The notes beneath the pieces were generated by a model. The model saw nothing but the letters and a program-made list of their open reading frames with translations, made no database searches and was not told the DNA's origin. From NCBI GenBank assembly GCA_000252485.1, contig JH610699.1, positions 1 to 50,620 on the forward strand: a DNA stretch of 50,620 bases, given 5' to 3'. The position numbers and the translations under genes were made by a program. Shown piece by piece: positions 31,926 through 41,478 of the stretch; the first letter of the stretch is position 1, and every line of letters starts with the position of its first letter. The stretch comes from Prochloron didemni P4-Papua_New_Guinea (GTDB taxonomy: Bacteria > Cyanobacteriota > Cyanobacteriia > Cyanobacteriales > Prochloraceae).

Positions 31926-32060
31926 CTCGACCGAATCTGAAAATTGGCAACAAGCTAAAAACCAAGAAGGATAAGGCGAGTCTAGTTTCTGCCATTTTTT
32001 GCGGAGACATTCGTTAATTCTTAAATTTTGAATTTTGAATTTTGAATTTTGAATTCGACC
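31926..32060. repeat. ~140 bp dispersed repeat; further copies 29307-29452 and inverted 4658-4801
   Basis: ctcgac..atctgaaaattg..aacaagctaa.aaccaag...gtttctgccatttttt...attcgttaatt... followed by (AATTTTG)n heptamers and gaattcgac. Confidence 0.85.
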
Positions 32061-32129
32061 TTATCAAAGGGGGACTTTTCTTATTAAGATTAGTAGGGTG
32101 GGCATCGCCCACCTTTCCCCATCAAAATT

Positions 32130-32228
32130 AGGACTTACGCAGAAACCGGGTTTCTCTACGAAAAATCCTAATTTGAGCCGTTTTATCTAGGTCAGAAACC
32201 CGGTTTCTAGGTTTGTTTGCGTAAGTAA
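32130..32228. mobile_element. MITE-B-like element (degenerate right end)
   Basis: AGGACTTACGCA-GAAACCGGGTTTCT...AGAAACCCGGTTTCT...TTGCGTAAGT. Confidence 0.65.
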
Positions 32229-32531
32229 CGTAGGGTGGGCATCGCCCACCTTTTCCCATCATCAAAATATTGCTGTCCAGTTCTATAGCAGTTCTCTAGC
32301 ATTTAACAATTATAGCAATTCCCAATGAACAATTAACAATGAACAATTAAGAGGTTGATAAGAAAAATGTGTCTTTCGCTTTATACAAAAGTGCTGCATC
32401 TGGTGTATAATCTTTGTATCCAAATATATTTCGTAAAAGTCCCCAAATGATAGGGGGATTTAGGGGAATCTTCTCTATCTGTAGCATTACTGTGCTAATA
32501 TGGATATAACTAGATGGGAAAATAGGGGATA

Positions 32532-34322
32532 ATGTGGCAAACAGGGCGTAAGCTACAACAAGGAAAATACCGCATTGAGAAAAAGTTGGGGGAAGGAGGT
32601 TTTGGCATTGTCTATAAAGCCAAGCAGATAGGGTTAGGGTTGGATGACTGGGTAGTAATTAAAACTCCTAATCCTTTAAAGAAAAAGGAACCTAAGGAGT
32701 ATATCGAAATTGTACGACGGTTTAAGAAAGAAGCAAGAAATCTCTCCAAGTTAGTCCCAGAGCGTCATCCTAATATTGTCCGGGTACGTGATTATTTTCT
32801 GGAAGAAAATTTACGTTGGTTATTTTGGAAAGAAGATGTACCTTGTCTGGTGATGGATTTTCTGGAGGGAGAAAATTTGGAGCAGCGGGTAAAAAGATTG
32901 GGTGCTTTATCGGAAGAAGAGGTAGTAGGATATATTCGACAAATTGGTGAGGCATTGAGTGTAATTCATAGCAAATACCAATTAGTTCATCGAGATGTTA
33001 AACCTAGCAATATCATGTTACCTCGACCAGGGGAAGCGATTCTAATTGATTTTGGTATTGTGGGAGGGATTTCTCCTGACAAAAAGAGTTCTATAATCAT
33101 GGGAACTCCAGGTTTTGCTCCTCCCGAACAGTTGAACGGTACGGGGAGAGGACCTACGGTAGATATTTATGCTTTAGCTGCTTCTTGTTATTACGGGGTA
33201 ACTGGAAGAATTCCCGAGTTCAAAAAGTTAATTTTACCGAAACAGCTTAATTCTCATATTAGCGATCGCTTGATTCAAGCTATTAGTCAGGGAATGGCTC
33301 CTTCGCCGGAAGACCGTCCTCAGACTATGGCTGAATGGTTGGAACTTTTAGATTCAACTTCTTCTTCTAATATTCCTACTTATTCTAGTCCAACTGTACA
33401 ATCTACTATCCCCTCGACCCTTCCTTCTGAATCACCAAGTATTCCAGAGCCGCAGGAACAATTAACTACGACCATAACTGAGACCATTAAAGTGGAGGAA
33501 GGGTCAGCTCCCCGTCAAAAGGAAAGACTGAAGGGGATAGTGAAGAATGTAAAACAGCTTTTGCACTCTGTTTATCCAAAACGGCTTGGTTGGTTTAATT
33601 CCGTTATGGTCTTCCAAGTTTTTGCTTTTGCTGGATTTTTCTCTGTAACAACACAAAGAATTTTGGACTCTGGAACAACACGAACCGAAAGAGTAGGGGC
33701 CGATTATCTTTTATGGTATTTAGATGAATTAGACCATTATGGCATTTATATTTTATATTTTATTGTTATATATATTATTTTAAAACTTTATTTTCGTTAT
33801 CTAATACCCTGGCCAAAATTCAAAAACAAAATATATGATTTTTTGCTCTTCTTTTTATCATTCTATTTATTAGCTTTATTGCTAGCTCCGTCCTTTTTAT
33901 TCTTACTGTTTATCCTCTTCATCTCATTAGTTAGTATTATTGATATTGTATTGCAGTCGCTCAAATATTTGTATCTGGTCGGCGGCGATGGGCTATTAAT
34001 AAAATTTTTGCTAGTATGGGCTGTAGAATGGGTTATGGCATGGAGAATGAAGTGGACTGATAGTGTTAGAGTGGTCTGTACTGTGGTGGGCGCTGTGGCC
34101 TTGGGGACTACCATCAGCACTTTGGCCTCCGGGACTGTGGTGGGCGATAAGATTTTGATTTGGTTATGGCAATTTGTTGTTTACACAATCAATTTTATTA
34201 CCCTATCTAAAATAAAATTTAAACATCTATGGAGTTCAACCAATTATTATTACTTTTTCATTGTCAACGCAATTCAATATCTAGGATTTCGATTAGGGTG
34301 GCTTATTGCCCTCGGATTCTAG
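32532..34322 (+). CDS. Ser/Thr protein kinase with C-terminal multi-pass membrane region
   Basis: GEGGFGIVYKA, VHRDVKPSNIM, IDFGIVGG, GTPGFAPPEQ; C-terminal ~230 aa strongly hydrophobic. Confidence 0.93.
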   Translation: MWQTGRKLQQGKYRIEKKLGEGGFGIVYKAKQIGLGLDDWVVIKTPNPLKKKEPKEYIEIVRRFKKEARNLSKLVPERHPNIVRVRDYFLEENLRWLFWKEDVPCLVMDFLEGENLEQRVKRLGALSEEEVVGYIRQIGEALSVIHSKYQLVHRDVKPSNIMLPRPGEAILIDFGIVGGISPDKKSSIIMGTPGFAPPEQLNGTGRGPTVDIYALAASCYYGVTGRIPEFKKLILPKQLNSHISDRLIQAISQGMAPSPEDRPQTMAEWLELLDSTSSSNIPTYSSPTVQSTIPSTLPSESPSIPEPQEQLTTTITETIKVEEGSAPRQKERLKGIVKNVKQLLHSVYPKRLGWFNSVMVFQVFAFAGFFSVTTQRILDSGTTRTERVGADYLLWYLDELDHYGIYILYFIVIYIILKLYFRYLIPWPKFKNKIYDFLLFFLSFYLLALLLAPSFLFLLFILFISLVSIIDIVLQSLKYLYLVGGDGLLIKFLLVWAVEWVMAWRMKWTDSVRVVCTVVGAVALGTTISTLASGTVVGDKILIWLWQFVVYTINFITLSKIKFKHLWSSTNYYYFFIVNAIQYLGFRLGWLIALGF

Positions 34323-34344
34323 TGTAGTAACCCACGGATTTTTT

Positions 34345-34445
34345 TAACCATCAGATTGCAGCCAAGAAACCGGGTTTCTACCATGATTTTCAGATTAATA
34401 CCCAGAGTTATCAAAGAAACCCGGTTTCTAACCCCAGGCTTTGAC
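34345..34445. repeat. Twin-palindrome repeat variant; inverted copy at 19482-19595
   Basis: ttaaccatcagatt.cagccaagaaaccgggtttct...aatacccagagtt...agaaacccggtttctaaccccagg. Confidence 0.85.
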
Positions 34446-34584
34446 TATTGAGGCGCGGAGGACATAGAGAAGGAATGAATTAATAATCTATTGATAAATC
34501 CTGGCTGGTGCGTTACGAACGCACCCTACGGGATAATCTATTGCTAGAGTAAAGCTTATTGGTGGGCAGTGCCGCACCCCACTA

Positions 34585-34731
34585 ATCCAACAGCTTATCC
34601 AACAAGAACTTCAAGAAACGGTTCAAATCATCAACCAAACCGAGCAATTTTTGAGCCAACTGGACAAACCTCTGGAATCAACTTTGGAAAATGCTCTGAT
34701 TAGGGCGATCGCCTTGAACTTGCATAGTTTC
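34585..34731 (+). pseudogene. Fragment of HepT-like HEPN toxin gene
   Basis: Reads IQQLIQQELQETVQIINQTEQFLSQLDKPLESTLENALIRAIALNLHSF, near-identical to the N-terminal third of 17432-17893. Confidence 0.85.
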
Positions 34732-34756
34732 CATTGTAGAATTGGGAGTAATTCAG

Positions 34757-35702
34757 ATTGCAGCCAAGAAACCGGGTTTCTGGCCCCAATCTAATTTAGC
34801 AATTATTCTTTCATCTTAGTATAACAGAAAGAAAGCGATCACGTTCTACTTCTATCTATAGGTTGGCACGTTTCCCCACCATACCAATCTAACATTTTAG
34901 TTTATCCCGTAGTAAGACAACCTGGCTCATTGAAAAATTTTGCTATTCATCCCACAGTAATAGCCGAAACCCTGTTTCTGGTCCCAATCTAATTGAGCAA
35001 TTATTCTTTCATCTTAGTATAACAGAAAGAAAGCGATCGCCTTCTTCCTCTATCTATAGGTTTGCACATTTTCTCCCGATACCAATCTAACATTGAACAA
35101 TAAAATTGTTATCAACCTGGCTCATTGAAAAATTTTGATATTCATCCCACAGTAATAGCCGAAATACGGTTTCTGGCCCCAATCTAACGAAAGCAATTAT
35201 TATTCCATCTTAGTCGAACAGAAAGAAGGCGATCGCCTTCTACTTCTATCTATAGGTTGGCATATTTTCCTACAATCCCAATCTAAGATTGAACAAGAAA
35301 ATTGTTATAAACCGGGTTTCTTGGAAAAATTTTGATATTCATCCCACAGTAATAGCCGAAACCCTGTTTCTGGTCCCAATCTAATTTAGCAATTATTATT
35401 CCATCTTAGTCGAACAGAAAGAAGGCGATCGCCTTCTACTTCTATCTATAGGTTGGCATATTTTCCTACAATCCCAATCTAAGATTGAACAAGAAAATTG
35501 TTATAAACCTAGTTTCTTGGAAAAATTTTGATATTCATCCCACAGTAATAGCAGAAACCCGGTTTCTGGCCCCAATCTAATTTAGCAATTATTATTTCAT
35601 CTTAGTAGAACAGAAAGAAGGCGATCGCGTTCTACTTCTATCTATAGGTTGGCACATTTCCCCACGACACCAATCTAAGATTGAATACGAGTTCTAAGCA
35701 AT
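34757..35702. repeat. Five tandem copies of a ~195-197 bp unit
   Basis: CCCACAGTAATAG boundaries at 34951, 35146, 35343, 35539; units carry AGAAGGCGATCGCCTTCT-type palindromes. Confidence 0.95.
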
Positions 35703-35771
35703 TGTACGAAAAATCAACTTTTCTTGCTCCCCCCTTTTGAAGGGGGGCTGGGGGGGATCCAACGATAGAAC

Positions 35772-37556
35772 TTATTGGAGAGATTGAGTTTTGTTCAATA
35801 AACCAATAAACTCCTCTCGATATCCTTCTAGGTCTGTGCCTTGAGAACCTTGGGCTAACTGCAATACTTGTTCCAAATTGACATTTCCTTGGTAGGGAGA
35901 ATTCTTCAAAATCATGCCAAAACCTGCCACTGCAGCAGAAAACCGAAAATTATCGGAAGTTGCTTCTATTTGAAGATTCCTCTCTACGACTGGCTGAGTA
36001 ATTAATTTAGATTTGGAATCTTGTGGCTCTTTATAGCGCAATTTTACTTGCATCAATTCGTTGTTTTCATATGCTTCTGCGGAACCAATATTGTATTGAT
36101 ATCTCAAGGGGTCAATTTCCGGCAATTTCACCTCAGTTTTAGCTCCTACGGGAATAATTTCGTATAAGGCTGTGACGGAATGTCCAGCTCCTAACTCTCC
36201 AGCATCTTTGGTATCGTCGTTAAAATCTCGGTCTTGCAAAAGCCGATTTTCGTAGCCAATTAAACGATAAGCTTGCACTTTAGCCGGATTGAATTCTACT
36301 TGGATTTTAACATCTTTGGCGATGGTAAACAGAGTGGCTCCCATTTCCTTGACTAAAACTTTCTTCGCTTCTAAGATATTATCTAAATAAGCATAGTTAC
36401 CATTGCCTTTATCTGCTAATTTCTCCATTTTGGCATCTTTGTAATTGCCAGTTCCAAATCCCAAGACAGTTAAAAATACTCCTTGTTTCCGCTTTTCCTC
36501 AATTAGTTTGACCAACTGAGTATCGCTGGCAATGCCTACGTTAAAATCTCCATCGGTAGCTAAGATAATCCGGTTGTTTCCTTCCGCTAGATAATTATCC
36601 CGAGCAATTTTATAGGCTAGTTTAATTCCCTCTCCTCCGGCGGTGGAACCTCCCGCTTCCAAGTTATTAATGGCTGCTAAAATCTTATCTTTATCACTAC
36701 CGGGAGTGGAAGGTAAGACTAAACCAGCAGAACCAGCATAGACTACAATGGCTACTCTATCTTCTGGTCTCAGTTGGTTGACTAATAAGCGAAAAGCTGA
36801 TTTCAACAAGGGTAGTTTGTTGGGATTGTTCATGGAACCGGAAACGTCCAACAGGAAGACTAAGTTACTGGGAGGAATTTCTTCTTTAGCGATTTTTTTC
36901 CCTTGCAAACCAATGTGGACTAATTTGTGCTGGGGATTCCAAGGAGATTGAGACATTTCCGTGGTTATAGTAAAGGGATATTTGTCTTTTGGCTGGGGAT
37001 AGTCATAGGTGAAATAGTTAATTAATTCTTCTATTCTCACTGCGTCGGCAGGGGGTAATTGTCCGTTGTTGAGGAAGCGACGGACGTTACTATAAGAAGC
37101 CGCATCTACATCGATAGAAAAGGTGGAAAGAGGTTTGGTTTGCACAAGTTGGAAGGGATTTTCCTCCAGGGATTCGTATTCTTCGGAGCTAGTTTCTTCT
37201 AATTTTTCTTCTGGTTTGAGGGATATAGGTTGTGGGGTAGGTTTCCTAGTTATTGCTCTTTTGGATTCTAATTTAGCAATTTTAGGAGTGGTGTTTCCCT
37301 GCATGGCAAAATCTGCTATCTCCGGTTGTGGTGCTGGTGCGGAAGGGTTTGGTGGAGGAGGTGCAGATTGGTTGAGAGAGTCTAGAGATTGATTTTGCTG
37401 GCGAGAGTCTATTGTATAGGATTCTTCTTTAGACGATAGTGATGTTTGTGTTACTATCGATAATTTTGATGCTTGGTTTAAGAATGATGGTCGTATGAGA
37501 AAGAAACCACCAATAAAAAGAGCTGCAAGTCCCAGAAAAGCAATTATTTTCTTCAT
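35772..37556 (-). CDS. von Willebrand factor type A domain protein (YfbK-like)
   Basis: PFQLVQTKPLSTFSIDVDAASYSNVRRFLNNGQLPPADAVRIEELINYF, VFLLDVSGSMN; start placed at MKKIIAFLG (ORF start at 37655 extends into repeat). Confidence 0.9.
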   Translation of the reverse strand: MKKIIAFLGLAALFIGGFFLIRPSFLNQASKLSIVTQTSLSSKEESYTIDSRQQNQSLDSLNQSAPPPPNPSAPAPQPEIADFAMQGNTTPKIAKLESKRAITRKPTPQPISLKPEEKLEETSSEEYESLEENPFQLVQTKPLSTFSIDVDAASYSNVRRFLNNGQLPPADAVRIEELINYFTYDYPQPKDKYPFTITTEMSQSPWNPQHKLVHIGLQGKKIAKEEIPPSNLVFLLDVSGSMNNPNKLPLLKSAFRLLVNQLRPEDRVAIVVYAGSAGLVLPSTPGSDKDKILAAINNLEAGGSTAGGEGIKLAYKIARDNYLAEGNNRIILATDGDFNVGIASDTQLVKLIEEKRKQGVFLTVLGFGTGNYKDAKMEKLADKGNGNYAYLDNILEAKKVLVKEMGATLFTIAKDVKIQVEFNPAKVQAYRLIGYENRLLQDRDFNDDTKDAGELGAGHSVTALYEIIPVGAKTEVKLPEIDPLRYQYNIGSAEAYENNELMQVKLRYKEPQDSKSKLITQPVVERNLQIEATSDNFRFSAAVAGFGMILKNSPYQGNVNLEQVLQLAQGSQGTDLEGYREEFIGLLNKTQSLQ

Positions 37557-37923
37557 CTTTCTGCCATGGTAAATTATCAATTCCCAACCTAGCATGGTTT
37601 TTTTTGAGCGAAAGACTCTGTTACGAAAAAAGAAACAGGGGTTTATCCCCCCCAACCCCCCTTAATAAGGGGGGAGAAGATTTAGCAAGCCTTAATAAGG
37701 GGGGAGAAGATCGAAGATCGAGCAATGTAAAGTTTCAACATTAATCCTTAAAATAATAAGAGAAACCCGGATACAGTGCTGCTCGCCAATTCACTAGAAC
37801 ACTATTGTATCTGTAGCAAACATTTTCAGATTTGATATAACAACACCAGAGCGAAGCGCTATAGATGCTGTGGTGGGCAATGCCCACCCTACTAAAAAAC
37901 TATCCACTATCAACTATCCACTA

Positions 37924-39144
37924 TCAACTATCAACTGCTATTGATGAAGATAGGGCTTCGCTGAGGGTCAAGAATTTAATGTTGCGCTTTTTCAAGCCCA
38001 CCAGAATGGACTCTAAACCAGCAGCTCCGAAGTCGTGAAAGAGAATGATATCCTGTCCTTGAGATTTGAGGGCTTTGGCGGTCACAACATCGGCGTTGTG
38101 ACGATGTTGCCAATCTTTGGTATCGATAGTCCAGAGGGCAGTATTCAGCCCCAGAGAATGAGCCATTTTCAGAGTAGTGCTATTTTGCTTGCCGTAGGGG
38201 GAACGAAACCAAAAGGGCAGATGTTTTGGCCCGACGCAATTGATGATCGCCTTTTGGGTTTTCTCCATCTCCACCAGTTGGGACTGAGGGCTTTGGCGAG
38301 GTAAGAAGGAATGGGTGTAGGTGTGGTTGGCAATTTCGTGTCCTTCCTTAGCGATACGCTGGAGAATAGGGCAGAAATTATCTACGTTGCGACCAACGAC
38401 AAAGAAGGTTGCTTTGACATCGTGTTTTTTGAGAATATCCAACACTTTATTAGTGGCTGGGGTTATAGGACCGTCATCGAAGGTTAAAGCCACTGACTTT
38501 TCTGGCATTTGGGCTGACCAATAGTCTTTATTGGACCAGTCGATATCAATTAAGTTAGCTAATATTTCAGCAACTTTTTCCTCAATGGTTTTAATTTGGT
38601 TTTGGTATTGTTGTTGAAGAAGTTGTACTTGGGAGGCAATGGGACTTTCGCTGGGAATTTTCTCTAGTTTGGCCAGGGCTTGTTCTAAGTCTGTCTTAGC
38701 TACTTGATAATGACCTACAGTGTTGGCCACTGCCATTTGCTCACTGGCTCTCTCTCCTAGTTTTTGGGCTTCAGTGATATTGGTTTGGGCTCGATCTATT
38801 TCTTGGAATTGTTTCTCATATTGCTCTAAAGCTTCTTTTGCTTGAGGATAGATGAGGGTATCTTCTGGGATAGTGGCTAGTTGGTCTAGGGCAGTTTTGA
38901 GGCTCGCGCGTCCTTGTTCCAATTCTAATAAGTTTTCATAGTTGGACCCCTGTTCCAGGGCTGAAGCTGCGGTTTTCACTGCCTCACGATAGACTTTCTG
39001 ATACTGGTTATCTCTGGCGCAGTTATTGAAAGTTTTGCATAGAGAAGGAATGTGGGGAATGACCGTGGCGTAGACAGTACCACCCAATAGCAAAACTGCT
39101 AAAGACCCCAGCGCCATTACTTTCCCCTTTCCTTTCCACATCAT
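37924..39144 (-). CDS. Polysaccharide deacetylase (NodB domain) with N-terminal membrane anchor
   Basis: KSVALTFDDGPITPATNKVLDILKKHDVKATFFVVG...HEIANHTYTHSFL...FRSPYGK. Confidence 0.93.
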   Translation of the reverse strand: MMWKGKGKVMALGSLAVLLLGGTVYATVIPHIPSLCKTFNNCARDNQYQKVYREAVKTAASALEQGSNYENLLELEQGRASLKTALDQLATIPEDTLIYPQAKEALEQYEKQFQEIDRAQTNITEAQKLGERASEQMAVANTVGHYQVAKTDLEQALAKLEKIPSESPIASQVQLLQQQYQNQIKTIEEKVAEILANLIDIDWSNKDYWSAQMPEKSVALTFDDGPITPATNKVLDILKKHDVKATFFVVGRNVDNFCPILQRIAKEGHEIANHTYTHSFLPRQSPQSQLVEMEKTQKAIINCVGPKHLPFWFRSPYGKQNSTTLKMAHSLGLNTALWTIDTKDWQHRHNADVVTAKALKSQGQDIILFHDFGAAGLESILVGLKKRNIKFLTLSEALSSSIAVDS

Positions 39145-39433
39145 TTAGATTGCTTTTAGACCAACGTTATTCTACACATTTTGGGAAAATATAGCAGTTG
39201 ACAGTTGATAGTGGACAGTTGATAGTTGATAGTGGACAGTTGATAGTTATACTGCGCATCCTTGGTTGCTCTGAGGAAATAGTAAACACGTTCATGGTCC
39301 AGTACAATAGCATTTCTCATACTTGTGAGGTACAAAGAAATAGGTCCAGAAGCAGTCCGCAGGTTTCTAGGTGTACCTCATGACCAAGGAACCCTATAAT
39401 CAAAAAGATTTGATTTCACACTAAGAATTAACA

Positions 39434-40192
39434 CTAACAATTCAATTTAACTGGTTCGCCAGGGGTTGCTGCTATTACTTCCGTAGCAAGGTTATTTTCT
39501 GCCAGGCTAGAACGTAACTCTGCTTCACTTCCCCCAACTTGCAGCAAGGCATTTAATAACCCGGTATAAACTACGTTGCCTCCAGAAGCAGTGGGGAAAA
39601 TTACTTGAGGTTGTAACCACTGACAGACTTCCAAAGCCGTTTTCTTTCCTTGAATAACCGGTCCCAGCAATGGTATTGTTAAGTCTACAATGGGGGTTAT
39701 TACTACATCTACTGGTGCTGCTTCTTTAATGGTAGGAGAATGATAACCGTGAGGTTCGTAATAGATAGTTTTATCGTTCTGTAAATCCTTTAATAAATAG
39801 CCATTTTCTACTAAAGTTGGACCAAGAGGGGAACCGGGAACGGCTTTAATTAAAAGACGCTCTTGCCAAGTGAAACTTTCTCCATGAGCTAAGGAAGTAA
39901 CTTGATCGTAACCTAATCCCTTGACTACCTTAGCCGCATTGGCAGAACCCACTACAGGAAGGGCGCGATCGAGTTTTTGAAGAGTTTCTGGATGGGCGTG
40001 GTCGGGGAAACCCTGAGAGAGGAGAATGAGATCTATATTCTCGGGAATGGATTGAGGAATGGAGCGTTCTCCTTTGAACAGCCAGGGTAGGTTGCCAAAG
40101 ACTAAGGGCCCCACTAGCCAAGGGTCTAGGAGGATTCTCGTGTTAGCTATTTCAATCAGCCAGCTATTGGCATCCAGGTAGGTCAGTTCCAT
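39434..40192 (-). CDS. MBL-fold metallo-hydrolase
   Basis: ELTYLDANSWLIEIANTRILLDPWLVG...ILLSQGFPDHAHPETLQKL. Confidence 0.85.
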   Translation of the reverse strand: MELTYLDANSWLIEIANTRILLDPWLVGPLVFGNLPWLFKGERSIPQSIPENIDLILLSQGFPDHAHPETLQKLDRALPVVGSANAAKVVKGLGYDQVTSLAHGESFTWQERLLIKAVPGSPLGPTLVENGYLLKDLQNDKTIYYEPHGYHSPTIKEAAPVDVVITPIVDLTIPLLGPVIQGKKTALEVCQWLQPQVIFPTASGGNVVYTGLLNALLQVGGSEAELRSSLAENNLATEVIAATPGEPVKLNC

Positions 40193-40240
40193 GGTGTTTT
40201 TTTTATGAGAGCCTATATATTATAGAGGAGGGAAGAGGTT

Positions 40241-40341
40241 AGGACTTACGCAAATAACTCTCTTATACCGGGTTTCTGACCTAGATCGAACGGCTCAAAC
40301 CAAGATTTTTCGTAGAGAAACCCGGTTTCTGCGTAAGTCCT
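40241..40341. mobile_element. MITE-B copy
   Basis: AGGACTTACGCA...ACCGGGTTTCT...AGAAACCCGGTTTCTGCGTAAGTCCT terminal inverted repeats. Confidence 0.8.
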
Positions 40342-40628
40342 GCCTTTTTTAGGTCAATTGAATTTCTCCATTTCTGCCGATTGACATAAAAAAGTAGCTC
40401 AAATAAATATGTATTTGTCGATTGTGGGGTAGCCCTCTGGGCTGCCTAGCTTTCTTGGGGCTGAATATGTATTTATAAATACTGAGAGTGAAATAGATTT
40501 CAGCCAATTCGCCGGGTTTCTTCTCTTATTTTAGAACTAATGTCGCAATTTGGCCAAGAAACCCGATTTCTAAACCCACGGGATAATCTAGCTATTCGCG
40601 AATTTTTCATTAATGCAGGAATTGAGCC

Positions 40629-40983
40629 ATGAAATATAAAGGATATGAAGCTATTATTGAATGTGATGAAGAGGAGCGTTTATTTGTAGGTCGGGTTATC
40701 AATATCAAAGATATAGCAATTCTCATAGCTATGAAGTACACAATTTCTGGATTTTAAGGAACAGTAACCCACCCCTTCCCCTCCTGGGATGACCCACCCC
40801 TAACCCCTCCCAGGAGGGGAATTGAGGTACAGAGAAATAGGTTTTGAGGCAGGAGACAGGTGTATAAGTGTTTGAATAATATTTGGCAGATTGCCAAGCT
40901 TTAAATAAAATTCCTGACAAACCCTTTTCAGATAAATTCAATTTCTCTATTTCTGCGGATTTCCAGAAAAAAGTAGTCAATTA
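40629..40983 (+). pseudogene. HicB-like antitoxin remnant interrupted by repeat
   Basis: MKYKGYEAIIECDEEERLFVGRVINIKDI then repeat; C-terminal YLADCQALNKIPDKPFSDKFNFSISADFQKKVVN*. Confidence 0.65.
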
Positions 40984-41076
40984 GCTAAAAAAGAGTTGCC
41001 TTAATGTTGAAAATGTTTAAAAGCAATAATAAATTTAAAGAAAAACCATTTGAATTGCGCGTAGCGCTATACTTTC

Positions 41077-41478
41077 GAGGAATTGAGCTGTACGGTTAAT
41101 GCCTTGCGCTCTCACGTTGAAATAAGCAGGACAATGGTTTTCCTCTACATATTTGGCCAAAATAGCGCTTTTTCCCACTCCTGGGTCGGCTTGGACAATG
41201 AAGTAATATGAATTACGAAAATATTTGCTACAAATAGTTTATCCAATGGTAGTATAGATTGAGGTTATCCCGTAGGTTGAGAAACCGGGTTTCTTTCTAA
41301 AATTTTAGCATTAATCCTTGAAATAATAGAAGAAACCCGGTTTCTGGGCTGAAATCATTCACTATTGTATCTGTAGCAAACATTTTGAGATTTGATATAA
41401 CCATTGGGTTGGTTGGCGATAAATTTTTCAATAGTATTAAATACATATTCCCGTCCGATAAATTCTTTTGTTTTGCTC
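41077..41478 (-). pseudogene. STAND/NACHT-like ATPase fragment interrupted by MITE-A
   Basis: Removing 41207-41397 plus one TAA gives KEFIGREYVFNTIEKFIANQPNGYFIVQADPGVGKSAILAKYVEENHCPAYFNVRAQGINRTAQFLE (Walker A GVGKS). Confidence 0.8.
41207..41397. mobile_element. MITE-A element, 191 bp, flanked by TAA direct repeats
   Basis: TIR TATGAATTACGAAAATATTTGCTACAAATAG / TATCAAATCTCAAAATGTTTGCTACAGATAC; TAA at 41204-41206 and 41398-41400. Confidence 0.88.

Noticed and set aside
34757-35702. CRISPR array
   Set aside because: Repeats are tandem ~196 bp full units with no short constant repeat/unique spacer pattern; no cas genes.
37557-37655. N-terminal extension of the VWA protein
   Set aside because: The upstream 33 codons lie partly in repeat-like sequence and precede a normal membrane-anchor start MKKIIAFLG.
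40729-40980. 83 aa minus-strand ORF
   Set aside because: Antisense to the HicB remnant and repeat DNA.
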